Of a DNA stretch of 64,000 nt, positions 1 through 8,518 are shown piece by piece. The stretch's first letter is position 1. Every line of letters starts with the position of its first letter. Both the position numbers and the translations under genes were made by a program. Below the pieces are notes generated by a model. The model was not told the origin of the DNA, searched no databases, and was given only the letters and a program-made list of their open reading frames with translations. Source of the DNA: Halarcobacter ebronensis (GTDB taxonomy: Bacteria > Campylobacterota > Campylobacteria > Campylobacterales > Arcobacteraceae); NCBI RefSeq assembly GCF_013201825.1, contig NZ_CP053836.1, forward strand, positions 992,001 through 1,056,000, given 5' to 3'.

Positions 1-876
1 ACTCCTATAGTAAACATTTTTGAAACGGATTCCGTACCAATTAGAAAAAACAGTGATTTTACAGAATTTTTGGTTTTGCCAGCAGATTTAGACAAAAACT
101 ATAGTGAAGTTTATTCTATTTTGCAAGTAAGAGGTTGGATTCCTAAAAAACATACATATAAAAACTATTTACCTTTTGAATCCTTTGAACATCTAGATGA
201 TGATAATGGATACTATTCAACAAGAATAAAACTTACAAATGATGGAGAGAGAACTAATACTTATATAAGATTTTCAAACCTTTTTGAAAATGAAGAGGAT
301 ATAAATAAAACAAATTCAACAGTTTCTGTTAAAATTTTGTGTACTAATAAAGATGTTCCTTCCTCTTTACTTTTAGGAGATATCTCTATTTTAAATGCAA
401 TGTCAAACTCTGCAAATGTAAGTTTTAAAAATATAACAATTCCAACAATTAGCTATCCGCCTCCACTAGATGGAGACTTTTTATGGAGAGTTATTTCAAA
501 TATGTCTTTAAATTATTTATCACTAAGTGATGTAAAAACATTAAGAGCAATCCTAGAAACCTATGATTTTTTTGGTGCCCATGATATTAAACAAAGAGAA
601 AAAACATTAATGATGTTAAAAGGTTTAGAGAGTATTGAATATGAAACTTGTGAGATGATAGATAAAGGATTGCCAATTAGAGGAATGCACATAAAGTTAA
701 AAATAGATCCTCACAAATTTTCATGTATTGGAGAAGCTTATCTTTTCTCTTCGGTATTAAATGAGTTTTTCTCTTTATATAGCAATATAAACTCTTTTCA
801 TAGATTAAGTGTAGATATTTTGAATGAAGAACTTTTTGTATGGAGACCTAGATTAGGTTCTCAAGAGTTGATTTGA
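1..876 (+). CDS. tssF: T6SS baseplate protein TssF (C-terminal part)
   Basis: The reading frame is open from the first base, so the 5' part lies outside the window; about 291 codons remain. It starts within TPIVNIFE, which matches the conserved TPIVNLF stretch of TssF. The tail has the family signature: GLPIRGMHIKLKID, then GEAYLFSSVLNEFF, NINSFHRLSV and a closing WRPRLGSQ. TssF forms the T6SS baseplate wedge with TssG, TssE and TssK. tssG follows after an 18-bp gap, the usual order. An internal TTG at position 70 could be mistaken for a start, but the conserved sequence upstream of it argues against that. Confidence 0.93.
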   Translation, partial: TPIVNIFETDSVPIRKNSDFTEFLVLPADLDKNYSEVYSILQVRGWIPKKHTYKNYLPFESFEHLDDDNGYYSTRIKLTNDGERTNTYIRFSNLFENEEDINKTNSTVSVKILCTNKDVPSSLLLGDISILNAMSNSANVSFKNITIPTISYPPPLDGDFLWRVISNMSLNYLSLSDVKTLRAILETYDFFGAHDIKQREKTLMMLKGLESIEYETCEMIDKGLPIRGMHIKLKIDPHKFSCIGEAYLFSSVLNEFFSLYSNINSFHRLSVDILNEELFVWRPRLGSQELI

Positions 877-894
877 TAAAGAGATATAAAAAAG

Positions 895-1866
895 ATGCAG
901 TTAGAGATTATAAATAGAGAATTAAACGAATCAATAAAAAAAGTTATGTTGCCACAAGCTATTAGAATAAGTTGCATATATTTGAAGAAATTTTATCCAA
1001 ATAGCACTTTTGAAGCTTTATACGAAAAAATTGTATTTAAATCTAATACAAGCTTATCTTTTCAAAAATCAGAGATTGATAGAATTAGATTTATTGAAGA
1101 AGAAGGTGTTGTAAAAGCAGAACTTACTTTAAATTTTTTAGGAATTTTTGGAAGTTCTTCTCCTCTTCCTTCTCATTATAGTGAGATGGTATTAGATAGT
1201 TTAGATGAAGATATGGTTTTATATGATTTTCTAAACCTTTTTAATCATCATTTACAAAAATTTATCTACCCAATTTGGGAAAAACATAGATACTATATAC
1301 AGTATAAAAAAGATTTGAGCGATAGATTCTCAAAATATGCTCTGTCTTTTTTAGGTCTTCATAATCAAAATAAAGAACACTCAAAACTAAAACTTCAAAA
1401 GTTGATTTCAGCTATTGGAATACTTAGTATGAAACATAAATCTTCTGGAACAATAAAATCTATTTTGAAGCACTATTTGTCACATAATGAGATAGAAGTT
1501 ATTCAATGTATTCCAGCAAAATATAAGATTCCATCGTGGCAACAATCCTCTTTAGGAAGTAATAATATTACTTTAGGAAGTGATTTTTTAATTGGAGAAT
1601 CAATTATAAGTAAAAATAGCAAGTTTAGGGTTTTGCTTAAAAATATAAAGTCCCATGAAATTATTGATTATAGTATCTTAGGCAAAAAATTAGAAGAGAT
1701 AAAATCAATCCTCACTTTTTCATTAAATGAACAGTTTGAACATGAGGTTTGCCTAGATATAAAAAAAGAGGAAAAAGTCTCTTTTATTTTAGGAGAAAAA
1801 AACTATTTGGGAATAAATTGTTGGATAGGTGATTTAAGAGATGATGAACAAATTATTATGGCATAA
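895..1866 (+). CDS. tssG: T6SS baseplate protein TssG
   Basis: A 323-aa protein directly after tssF and before clpV, the canonical place of TssG. It shows the early TssG pattern FLGIFGSSSPLPSHYSEMVL near residues 82-101, followed by FLNLFNHHL and the SAIGIL region. TssG pairs with TssF in the cytoplasmic baseplate that anchors the Hcp tube and VgrG spike. The start is an ATG preceded by GAGATATAAAAAAG, a modest ribosome site. The next gene starts 10 bp after its stop. Identity rests on both motif and context. Confidence 0.92.
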   Translation: MQLEIINRELNESIKKVMLPQAIRISCIYLKKFYPNSTFEALYEKIVFKSNTSLSFQKSEIDRIRFIEEEGVVKAELTLNFLGIFGSSSPLPSHYSEMVLDSLDEDMVLYDFLNLFNHHLQKFIYPIWEKHRYYIQYKKDLSDRFSKYALSFLGLHNQNKEHSKLKLQKLISAIGILSMKHKSSGTIKSILKHYLSHNEIEVIQCIPAKYKIPSWQQSSLGSNNITLGSDFLIGESIISKNSKFRVLLKNIKSHEIIDYSILGKKLEEIKSILTFSLNEQFEHEVCLDIKKEEKVSFILGEKNYLGINCWIGDLRDDEQIIMA

Positions 1867-1876
1867 AAGGTAAAAA

Positions 1877-4429
1877 ATGAAGTTAGAACTAAAAGATTTG
1901 ATTAATTCTTTGGACTTAAATACAAAAAGATATTTAGAGGATTCTGCTCAAAGATGTGTTCAAAGAGGTGGAAATGAAATTATAATTGAAGATGTTTTAT
2001 ATAGTATGTTAGAAAATGAGCTAAGTGTTTTTAGAGCAGTTTTAGAACAGTATAAAATAGATCCTCAAGAGGTATTTAATTCAGTACAATCAAGTTTAAA
2101 ATTGTCTAATACTGAAAGTGGGAATCCAATCTTTTCAATTTTGCTTATTCAGTGGTTAGAGGATTCATATCTTACAACAAAAGTTACTTTGGAATTAACT
2201 GAGATTACAGAATCTTCTCTTATCTTATCTTTGTTTGATAATGCAATAAAGTATTCAAATACTGCATATTTTAAACTATTAAAAGATATTGATTTTGAAG
2301 AAGTAAAAGGTTTAATTATTGGTTTAAATAGTGAAGCAATAAAAAAAACTTCATCAAAAAATGGAACAAAAAAAGCTTTGGAAAAAGGTTCAGAGTTAGA
2401 AAAATATACTACAAATTTAACTATTCTTGCAAAAGAGGGGAAAATTGATCCTGTATTGTGCAGAGATGCAGAGATAAAACAAGCAATAGATATATTATTA
2501 AGAAGAAGAAAAAATAATCCAATTTTAGTTGGTGAAGCGGGTGTTGGTAAAACTGCTGTTGTGGAAGGTCTTGCTCTAAAAATTATCCAAAAAGAGGTAC
2601 CTGATTATTTATATAATGCTCAAATATTATCTTTGGATATAGGAGCATTGCAAGCAGGAGCTAGTGTAAAAGGTGAGTTTGAAAGAAGATTACAAGCAGT
2701 AATAAAAGAGATTCAATCAAGTACTCAATTTATAATTCTTTTTATTGATGAAGCCCACACTTTAATTGGAGCAGGGGGAAATGAAGGTGGTTCAGATGCA
2801 GCAAATCTTCTAAAACCAGCATTAGCAAGAGGAGAGTTAAGAACAATTGCCGCAACTACTTGGCTGGAATATAGAAAATACTTTGAAAAAGATCCAGCTC
2901 TTTCAAGAAGATTTCAGAAAATAAATTTATTAGAACCTTCTGTTGAAGAGGCAATAACTATTTTAAGAGGGCTTTGCCATAAATATGAGGAGGTTCATAA
3001 TGTTTATATTGAAGATGAAGCAATTAGAGCTGCCTCAATTTTATCTGCAAGATATATAACAGGAAGACAACTTCCTGATAAAGCTATAGATGTTTTAGAT
3101 ACAGCTTGTGCAAATGTAAAAATTAGCAAAACAAATATTCCCTATGAATTGCAAAAAATAAATACAAAGATATTAGAAAAAGAGAGAGAAAAACTTCATT
3201 TAAGTAGAGATAGTGACAAATCTATTCAAGATTACTCTTTACAAATAGAGAAATTAGACTCTGAGATAGAAGATCTTTTTGATAATAAAGAGAGAATTGA
3301 AGAGAACTGGAAAAATCAAAAAGAGCTCTTGGAGAAAATTGAAGCAACAGTTGATAAAGAGAGTTTAGTAAAACTAAATATAGAGTTAAAAGAGTTACAA
3401 AAAGAGGGGTGTTATATCTATAAACATGTAACAAAAGAGCAAATTGCTGAGGTAATATCTTCTTGGACAGGAATACCTTTAGGAAGTATGGTTCAAGAAC
3501 AAATAAAAACAGTTATGCAGCTTGAAGAGAAGATGAAAGAGCGAATTATTGGTCAAGATGAAGCAATCTCTTATCTAAATACTTTTTTACAAATTTCAAT
3601 TTCAGGATTAAAAAATGAAAATTCTCCAGCAGGTGTTTTTTTATTAGTTGGTCCAAGCGGAGTTGGAAAAACTGAAACGGCAAGAGCAATTGCAGATTTG
3701 ATGTATGGTGGAGAGAGATTTATTACAACTATAAATATGACAGAGTTTCAGGAAAAACATACAATTTCAAGACTTATTGGTTCTCCTCCTGGTTATGTTG
3801 GATATGGAGAAGGTGGGCAATTAACAGATCCTGTTAGAGTAAAACCTTATTCAGTGATTCTTTTAGATGAGATTGAAAAAGCACATCCAGATATTTTAAA
3901 TCTTTTTTATCAGATATTTGATAAAGGAGTGGCAAATGATGGAGAGGGAAGAGTAATCGATTTTAAAAATACAATTATTATAATGACATCAAATCTTGCA
4001 ACAGAACAAATAACACAGCTTTGGTTAAATAATAAAGATATAACAATGCAAGAGGTTACAAAAGAGATTACACCAACACTTTTGGCATATTTAAAACCTG
4101 CACTTCTAGGAAGAATGAATACTATTGCATATCTTAATTTAAAAGATGATTCTTTAAAAGAGATTGCGAAACTTAAATTGAAAATTTTAGAAAAACAGCT
4201 TGAAAAAAAAGAGATAGAACTTGTTTTGGATGAGAAGTTTTTAGATTATGTTGTCTCTTTAAGTAATAGTGTTGATACAGGAGCAAGAAATATAGATTTA
4301 ATTATAAACACAAATCTTACTCCAAAACTATCAAAATATATATTAGATGCAAGTTTAAATGATAATAAATTATCTTCACTTATCGTTTCAATGGATGATA
4401 ATAGTGAAATTTATATTACACATAAATAA
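1877..4429 (+). CDS. tssH: T6SS sheath-disassembly ATPase TssH (ClpV)
   Basis: An 850-aa AAA+ disaggregase. It has an N-terminal Clp domain (about 1-160), a first ATPase domain with Walker A GEAGVGKT (219-226) and Walker B LFIDEAH, a coiled-coil middle domain (about 400-520), and a second ATPase domain with Walker A GPSGVGKT (592-599) and Walker B LLDEIEKAHPD. ClpV strips contracted TssB/TssC sheath so it can be reused. The position between tssG and the FHA/tssJ genes separates it from housekeeping ClpB. As recalled from the literature, the Campylobacter jejuni T6SS lacks ClpV, so its presence here points to a different lineage of the system. Confidence 0.95.
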   Translation: MKLELKDLINSLDLNTKRYLEDSAQRCVQRGGNEIIIEDVLYSMLENELSVFRAVLEQYKIDPQEVFNSVQSSLKLSNTESGNPIFSILLIQWLEDSYLTTKVTLELTEITESSLILSLFDNAIKYSNTAYFKLLKDIDFEEVKGLIIGLNSEAIKKTSSKNGTKKALEKGSELEKYTTNLTILAKEGKIDPVLCRDAEIKQAIDILLRRRKNNPILVGEAGVGKTAVVEGLALKIIQKEVPDYLYNAQILSLDIGALQAGASVKGEFERRLQAVIKEIQSSTQFIILFIDEAHTLIGAGGNEGGSDAANLLKPALARGELRTIAATTWLEYRKYFEKDPALSRRFQKINLLEPSVEEAITILRGLCHKYEEVHNVYIEDEAIRAASILSARYITGRQLPDKAIDVLDTACANVKISKTNIPYELQKINTKILEKEREKLHLSRDSDKSIQDYSLQIEKLDSEIEDLFDNKERIEENWKNQKELLEKIEATVDKESLVKLNIELKELQKEGCYIYKHVTKEQIAEVISSWTGIPLGSMVQEQIKTVMQLEEKMKERIIGQDEAISYLNTFLQISISGLKNENSPAGVFLLVGPSGVGKTETARAIADLMYGGERFITTINMTEFQEKHTISRLIGSPPGYVGYGEGGQLTDPVRVKPYSVILLDEIEKAHPDILNLFYQIFDKGVANDGEGRVIDFKNTIIIMTSNLATEQITQLWLNNKDITMQEVTKEITPTLLAYLKPALLGRMNTIAYLNLKDDSLKEIAKLKLKILEKQLEKKEIELVLDEKFLDYVVSLSNSVDTGARNIDLIINTNLTPKLSKYILDASLNDNKLSSLIVSMDDNSEIYITHK

Positions 4430-4441
4430 TAAGGATTATAT

Positions 4442-4576
4442 ATGAATAAAATAGTGTTGCTAATAGTTTTTTCTATGATTATGATGAGTTTTTCTGGTTG
4501 TACAAGTTTTAGAGATGAGTACAAACCTTTATATCAAGTAAAACCTGAAATTGAAGATATAAAGAGAACAAAATAG
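4442..4576 (+). CDS. small T6SS-cluster lipoprotein, 44 aa
   Basis: A short gene of 44 codons: ATG, a hydrophobic signal segment, and a lipobox ending SFSGC with Cys at residue 20, then a 24-residue hydrophilic tail rich in charged residues. Its stop TAG abuts the ATG of the FHA gene, so it is very probably co-translated with the cluster. The lipobox predicts an outer-membrane or periplasm-facing lipopeptide. No family was recognised; it is distinct from TssJ, which is encoded 1.3 kb downstream. An accessory role in the membrane complex is possible but unproven. Confidence 0.7.
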   Translation: MNKIVLLIVFSMIMMSFSGCTSFRDEYKPLYQVKPEIEDIKRTK

Positions 4577-5854
4577 ATGAAATTGATATTTGACATTATA
4601 AAAAATGGTAAAGATTTTCCAAATAAAAGAAATTTCCATTTTAATATGACAGATGGCGTTATAGGAAGAGATGAAGAGTGTGATTTTCATTTAGTGGATA
4701 CCAAAAATCATATATCAAGCAAACATGCCATAATAGAGTATAAGTATGGAATCTATTTTATAAAAGATATTAGTACAAATGGAACTTATCTAAAATCTCC
4801 ATATAAAAAACTTCCTAAAGATATTGCTATCAAAATAAACTCTACTGATATCTTTATAATAGGCGATTATGAGATTCAAGCAAGATTTATTGACAATGAT
4901 TATGGACATGAGGATATTATAAGTTATAAATCACAAACAGAACACTCAAATGTTAATTCCCCTATGAGATTATCTGCAAGTTTAATCCCTGATGATGATT
5001 TTTTGCTTGAAGATAATACAGTTATGAATAACTCTTTTATTGTTCAAGAGGAAGAGAACTATGAAACTAACAATGTTTTAAATATTTTTGAAAAAGAGAG
5101 TGAAGAGTTTGAAGAGCTATATGATTTTGAAAAAGAACCTTTTTTGGAAAGTAGTATAAATGATAGAAATTCAGTATCAACTCAAGTAATTCATGAACAC
5201 ATAAATATTCCAAAGCTTAATACTATTAGTCAAAGTGAAGAGAGTTTTATTCCAACTAAAAATCCAAATGAGTTAAATGGAAATAGTTTAATAGAGATAT
5301 TAGAAAAAAAACTTGGATTATCTATTCATACTTTAAGTATGGAAGACCAAGTAGCAACGGTTGAAGAGATTTCAAAAATTGTAATTAACTCTTTGGATGG
5401 CTTAAAAAATTCTCTTGGAATAAAAGAGAAAATAAAAAAAGATTTGATGATTGATAATGTTGCACCTAAAAAAGATGATAATCCAGTATTAATGGGGCAA
5501 TATGCTATTACTCTTTTAAATGAGAGATTGGATAGAGATACTCTAAAACTCTCTGAAGCCATTAAAAAATCTTTCAATGAGTTAAATATCCATAATATTG
5601 CACTTCATCGTTCAAGTAAAAATTTAGTAAACATTGCAGCAACTAAATTTTCACCCAAAAGCTTAGAACACTATTTTGAAGAGAGTGGTGAAGTAAATGG
5701 TTTGATGCCTAAAAAATATCAGATGTGGGATGCTTATGTAAATATGTTTAAAAAAATCAATGAGAGTCAAGATTTTGGAATTAATTTTATAGCAAAAGAT
5801 TTTTCCAAAGAGTATAACAATATTTGTTACACAATAAAATTGACATCAGTATAA
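4577..5854 (+). CDS. tagH: T6SS FHA-domain protein TagH
   Basis: A 425-aa protein with an N-terminal FHA fold (about 1-110): the GRDEECDFHL, SSKHAIIEY and DISTNGTYLKS blocks are the phosphothreonine-binding motifs. A low-complexity acidic linker follows (about 115-230). The C-terminal region ends with LMPKKYQMWDAYVNMFKKI, typical of T6SS TagH/Fha proteins. FHA proteins of this kind are phosphorylated by the T6SS kinase and switch on assembly. A PP2C phosphatase and a kinase are encoded at the end of the same operon, so a complete phospho-switch is present. The start ATG directly follows the stop of the upstream lipoprotein gene. Confidence 0.9.
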   Translation: MKLIFDIIKNGKDFPNKRNFHFNMTDGVIGRDEECDFHLVDTKNHISSKHAIIEYKYGIYFIKDISTNGTYLKSPYKKLPKDIAIKINSTDIFIIGDYEIQARFIDNDYGHEDIISYKSQTEHSNVNSPMRLSASLIPDDDFLLEDNTVMNNSFIVQEEENYETNNVLNIFEKESEEFEELYDFEKEPFLESSINDRNSVSTQVIHEHINIPKLNTISQSEESFIPTKNPNELNGNSLIEILEKKLGLSIHTLSMEDQVATVEEISKIVINSLDGLKNSLGIKEKIKKDLMIDNVAPKKDDNPVLMGQYAITLLNERLDRDTLKLSEAIKKSFNELNIHNIALHRSSKNLVNIAATKFSPKSLEHYFEESGEVNGLMPKKYQMWDAYVNMFKKINESQDFGINFIAKDFSKEYNNICYTIKLTSV

Positions 5855-5864
5855 AAGGGAAAAA

Positions 5865-6317
5865 ATGAAAAATTTATTAAATCTAATAGTAATTGTGTTG
5901 GTGATTTTAGGTTTTAATGCTTGCTCAACCAAACCTACACATATAGAGTTGGTTGTTGAGTCTTCAAATGATTTGAATCCAGATATAAACAATGTTTCAT
6001 CTCCTTTGATGCTTACTTTTTATGAACTTGAATCTGCGGAGAACTTTTTAAAATATGATTATTGGACACTAATGGAAGAGTCAGGGAAAAATCTAAGTAG
6101 AGATCTGATTTCTCAAACAAAACATATTATTACTCCAAATCAAAAACAGACTTACAAAATAAGATTTGATGCAGATAGTAGGTTTTTAGGAGTTGTTGCA
6201 CAATTTAGAGATATTCAAAATAATACAAATTGGAAACAAGCAATAAACTTAGAAGAGGATTCTTATAACTATAGCGAACTAAAATTAAAAAAATTTACAA
6301 TTGAAAGAGTTGAATGA
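5865..6317 (+). CDS. tssJ: T6SS outer-membrane lipoprotein TssJ
   Basis: A 150-aa protein with a lipoprotein signal peptide; the lipobox is GFNAC with Cys at residue 20. The mature part begins STKPTHIELVVESSNDLNPD and includes SPLMLTFYEL, both typical of TssJ (the transthyretin-like SciN fold), where Asn-rich segments and the P-L-x-L-x-x-Y-x-L strand recur. TssJ anchors TssM to the outer membrane. Start ATG is preceded by a clear AAAAGGGAAAAA ribosome site. Its stop overlaps the start of tssK. Confidence 0.9.
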   Translation: MKNLLNLIVIVLVILGFNACSTKPTHIELVVESSNDLNPDINNVSSPLMLTFYELESAENFLKYDYWTLMEESGKNLSRDLISQTKHIITPNQKQTYKIRFDADSRFLGVVAQFRDIQNNTNWKQAINLEEDSYNYSELKLKKFTIERVE

Positions 6318-7645
6318 TGCAAAATAGAGTAGTATGGAGAGAAGGGTTATTTTTAAGACCACAACATTTTCAACAAAATGATAGACATGTTAATTATCAG
6401 CTAATGACAAGAACAATTCAGTCAAAACCAAATAGTTGGGGTTTGTATAACTTGTCTATTGATGAAAACCTATTAAATACAGGGAAAATATCAATAAAAA
6501 GTATTTCAGGAATTTTGCCAGATGGTACCCTTTTTGATATAAACTCAAAAAATCAGCAGTTGAGTTTAGATATAAAAATAAATGATGCAAATAAAATTGT
6601 ATATTTAGTTTTACCTGCATTTATTCAAGATAGTGATGAAGTTCATTTTGAAGAACAAAAAAATCTACTAACTAGATACAGTGCAAAGGTTATTAATAAT
6701 GTGCCAAATACAAATTCAGGGGAATCAAGTATTAGTGATATTCTTATTGCACAACAAAATTTTAAGTTAGTAACTCAAGATGGAATAAATGACAATTATA
6801 TAAAAATGGAGATATTAAAAGTTGGAAATGTCTTAACAAGTGGTGTTGTCTCTCTTGATGAAAATTTTAGTGCTACATTTTTACATTTTAATAATTGTGA
6901 AGGTTTGGTTTCAAAAACGAAAGAGCTTTTAAGTATGATCTCTTATAGAGCTGAAAGATTGGCAGATACCTTAAGTGATACAACTTTACAGGCAACTGAA
7001 TTGGGCAACTATTTAATGCTTCAATTGCTTAATAAAGCTGAGGCAAGATTGAACTATTTTCTTACTCAAGATAAAGTTCATCCAGATTCTCTATTTTTAG
7101 AGTTGATAACTTTAAGTGGCGAATTATCTGTTTTTATGAAAAAAGAGAAAAGATTAAGTGCTCAAATTGTATATAACCATAATGAACAGTATTCAAGTTT
7201 TATTAGAGTTTTTGATGAAATAAAATCAATGCTTTCAATGGTATTAGAGCAAAATAGTATATCTCTTCCTGTTGAAAAAAGAAAATATGGTATATATATT
7301 GCATTAATTAAAGACAAAAATTTAATAAAAAATTCTACATTTATTTTCTCTGTTTCAGCTGATGTTCCTGCTCAAAAAATTAAAGAAGTACTTCTTAATA
7401 GTTTAAAATTAGGAACAATTGAAACAATAAAAAAGCTTGTTAATTTCCATTTAGTTGGATTTAAAATCAGAGCATTATCAACTCCACCCAAAGAGATACC
7501 TTTTAAAGTAAATCATCTATATTTTAGTATTGAGTTAACAAAAGAGAATAAAGATGAATTATTAAAATCTACTGGTTTTGCATTCTATTTATCTTCGGAA
7601 TTATCAAATGTAGATTATTCAATCTGGGCAATAAAAGATAATTAG
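6314..7645 (+). CDS. tssK: T6SS baseplate protein TssK
   Basis: A 443-aa protein opening with the TssK signature VVWREGLFLRPQHFQQNDRH. TssK is a trimeric connector linking the baseplate to the TssJLM membrane complex. The gene starts at ATGATG; the first ATG overlaps the tssJ stop, the second shares only one base with it, so either start gives tight coupling. Length and the position between tssJ and tssL match the family. Confidence 0.95.
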   Translation: MMQNRVVWREGLFLRPQHFQQNDRHVNYQLMTRTIQSKPNSWGLYNLSIDENLLNTGKISIKSISGILPDGTLFDINSKNQQLSLDIKINDANKIVYLVLPAFIQDSDEVHFEEQKNLLTRYSAKVINNVPNTNSGESSISDILIAQQNFKLVTQDGINDNYIKMEILKVGNVLTSGVVSLDENFSATFLHFNNCEGLVSKTKELLSMISYRAERLADTLSDTTLQATELGNYLMLQLLNKAEARLNYFLTQDKVHPDSLFLELITLSGELSVFMKKEKRLSAQIVYNHNEQYSSFIRVFDEIKSMLSMVLEQNSISLPVEKRKYGIYIALIKDKNLIKNSTFIFSVSADVPAQKIKEVLLNSLKLGTIETIKKLVNFHLVGFKIRALSTPPKEIPFKVNHLYFSIELTKENKDELLKSTGFAFYLSSELSNVDYSIWAIKDN

Positions 7646-7657
7646 AAAGAAGAAAAA

Positions 7658-8518
7658 ATGAGCAATAAAACTATTTTAATAACAAATGAAAACAACAGAA
7701 GTAACTCTTTAACAAATTTTAGTAGAGTTGATATGACTCCCCATGATAATTTTAAAAAGCAGACAAGTACATTTAGGAGAAATAATTTAAAAAATAGATT
7801 TAATGAGTTTGATATAAGTTTTAATCCCTTTATTAGTTCGGCTTCGCCCATTATTACTTATGCTTTAGAGGTTTGTGAATTTCCATCGGAAAATATTGAT
7901 ATGGATGAAGTAAGGGAAAACTGTATATCTAAAATAAATCACTACTCTGAGACTGCTTTAAAATATGGTATTGAAAATACTGAAGTTTTAGTAACTAGAT
8001 ATATTATATGTACTTTTGTTGATGAGTTGATGAATATTAATTATTCAACAACTCAAAATAGCTGGTCAAGTAATAGTTTATTGAATATTTTTCATAGAGA
8101 AACCTATGGTGGCGAGAATTTTTTTCATCTTCTTGATAAATTTCTAAAGACCTCTGCAAAATATATTCATATTTTAGAGTTAATGTATATCTGTTTAGCT
8201 TTAGGTTTTGAAGGGAAATATAGAGTTAGAAGTAGGGGAGAAGTTGAATTAAGTAATATAAAAGAGAGTCTTTTTAGACAAATAAAAATGGTACAAGGCA
8301 AAGATCCTTTTACTTTTTATACTATTCAAGAACCATCAAAAGATAGATATAGACTTTTTAATAAAGTACCCTATAGTCTACTTTTTTTAGGTGTTTTTCT
8401 TTTCGTTTCAGTGATTTATTCAATCTTTACCTATGCTTTAAATGAACAAAATAGTGATTTTTTAAATTTCATTGATAATAAAAAAATTGTAATTGAGACT
8501 TTAGAAGGAAAGAAATAG
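7658..8518 (+). CDS. tssL: T6SS membrane-complex protein TssL (DotU family)
   Basis: A 286-aa DotU-type protein. Residues 1-65 are a variable cytoplasmic lead; the DotU domain follows with ITYALEVCEFP, the CTFVDELMN segment and the LELMYICLALGFEGKYRV block that is diagnostic for TssL. A single C-terminal membrane anchor (about 239-261, YSLLFLGVFLFVSVIYSIF) is followed by a short periplasmic tail. There is no fused peptidoglycan-binding OmpA domain. TssL sits with TssM and TssJ in the trans-envelope complex. The tssM start codon follows immediately after its stop. Confidence 0.93.
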   Translation: MSNKTILITNENNRSNSLTNFSRVDMTPHDNFKKQTSTFRRNNLKNRFNEFDISFNPFISSASPIITYALEVCEFPSENIDMDEVRENCISKINHYSETALKYGIENTEVLVTRYIICTFVDELMNINYSTTQNSWSSNSLLNIFHRETYGGENFFHLLDKFLKTSAKYIHILELMYICLALGFEGKYRVRSRGEVELSNIKESLFRQIKMVQGKDPFTFYTIQEPSKDRYRLFNKVPYSLLFLGVFLFVSVIYSIFTYALNEQNSDFLNFIDNKKIVIETLEGKK

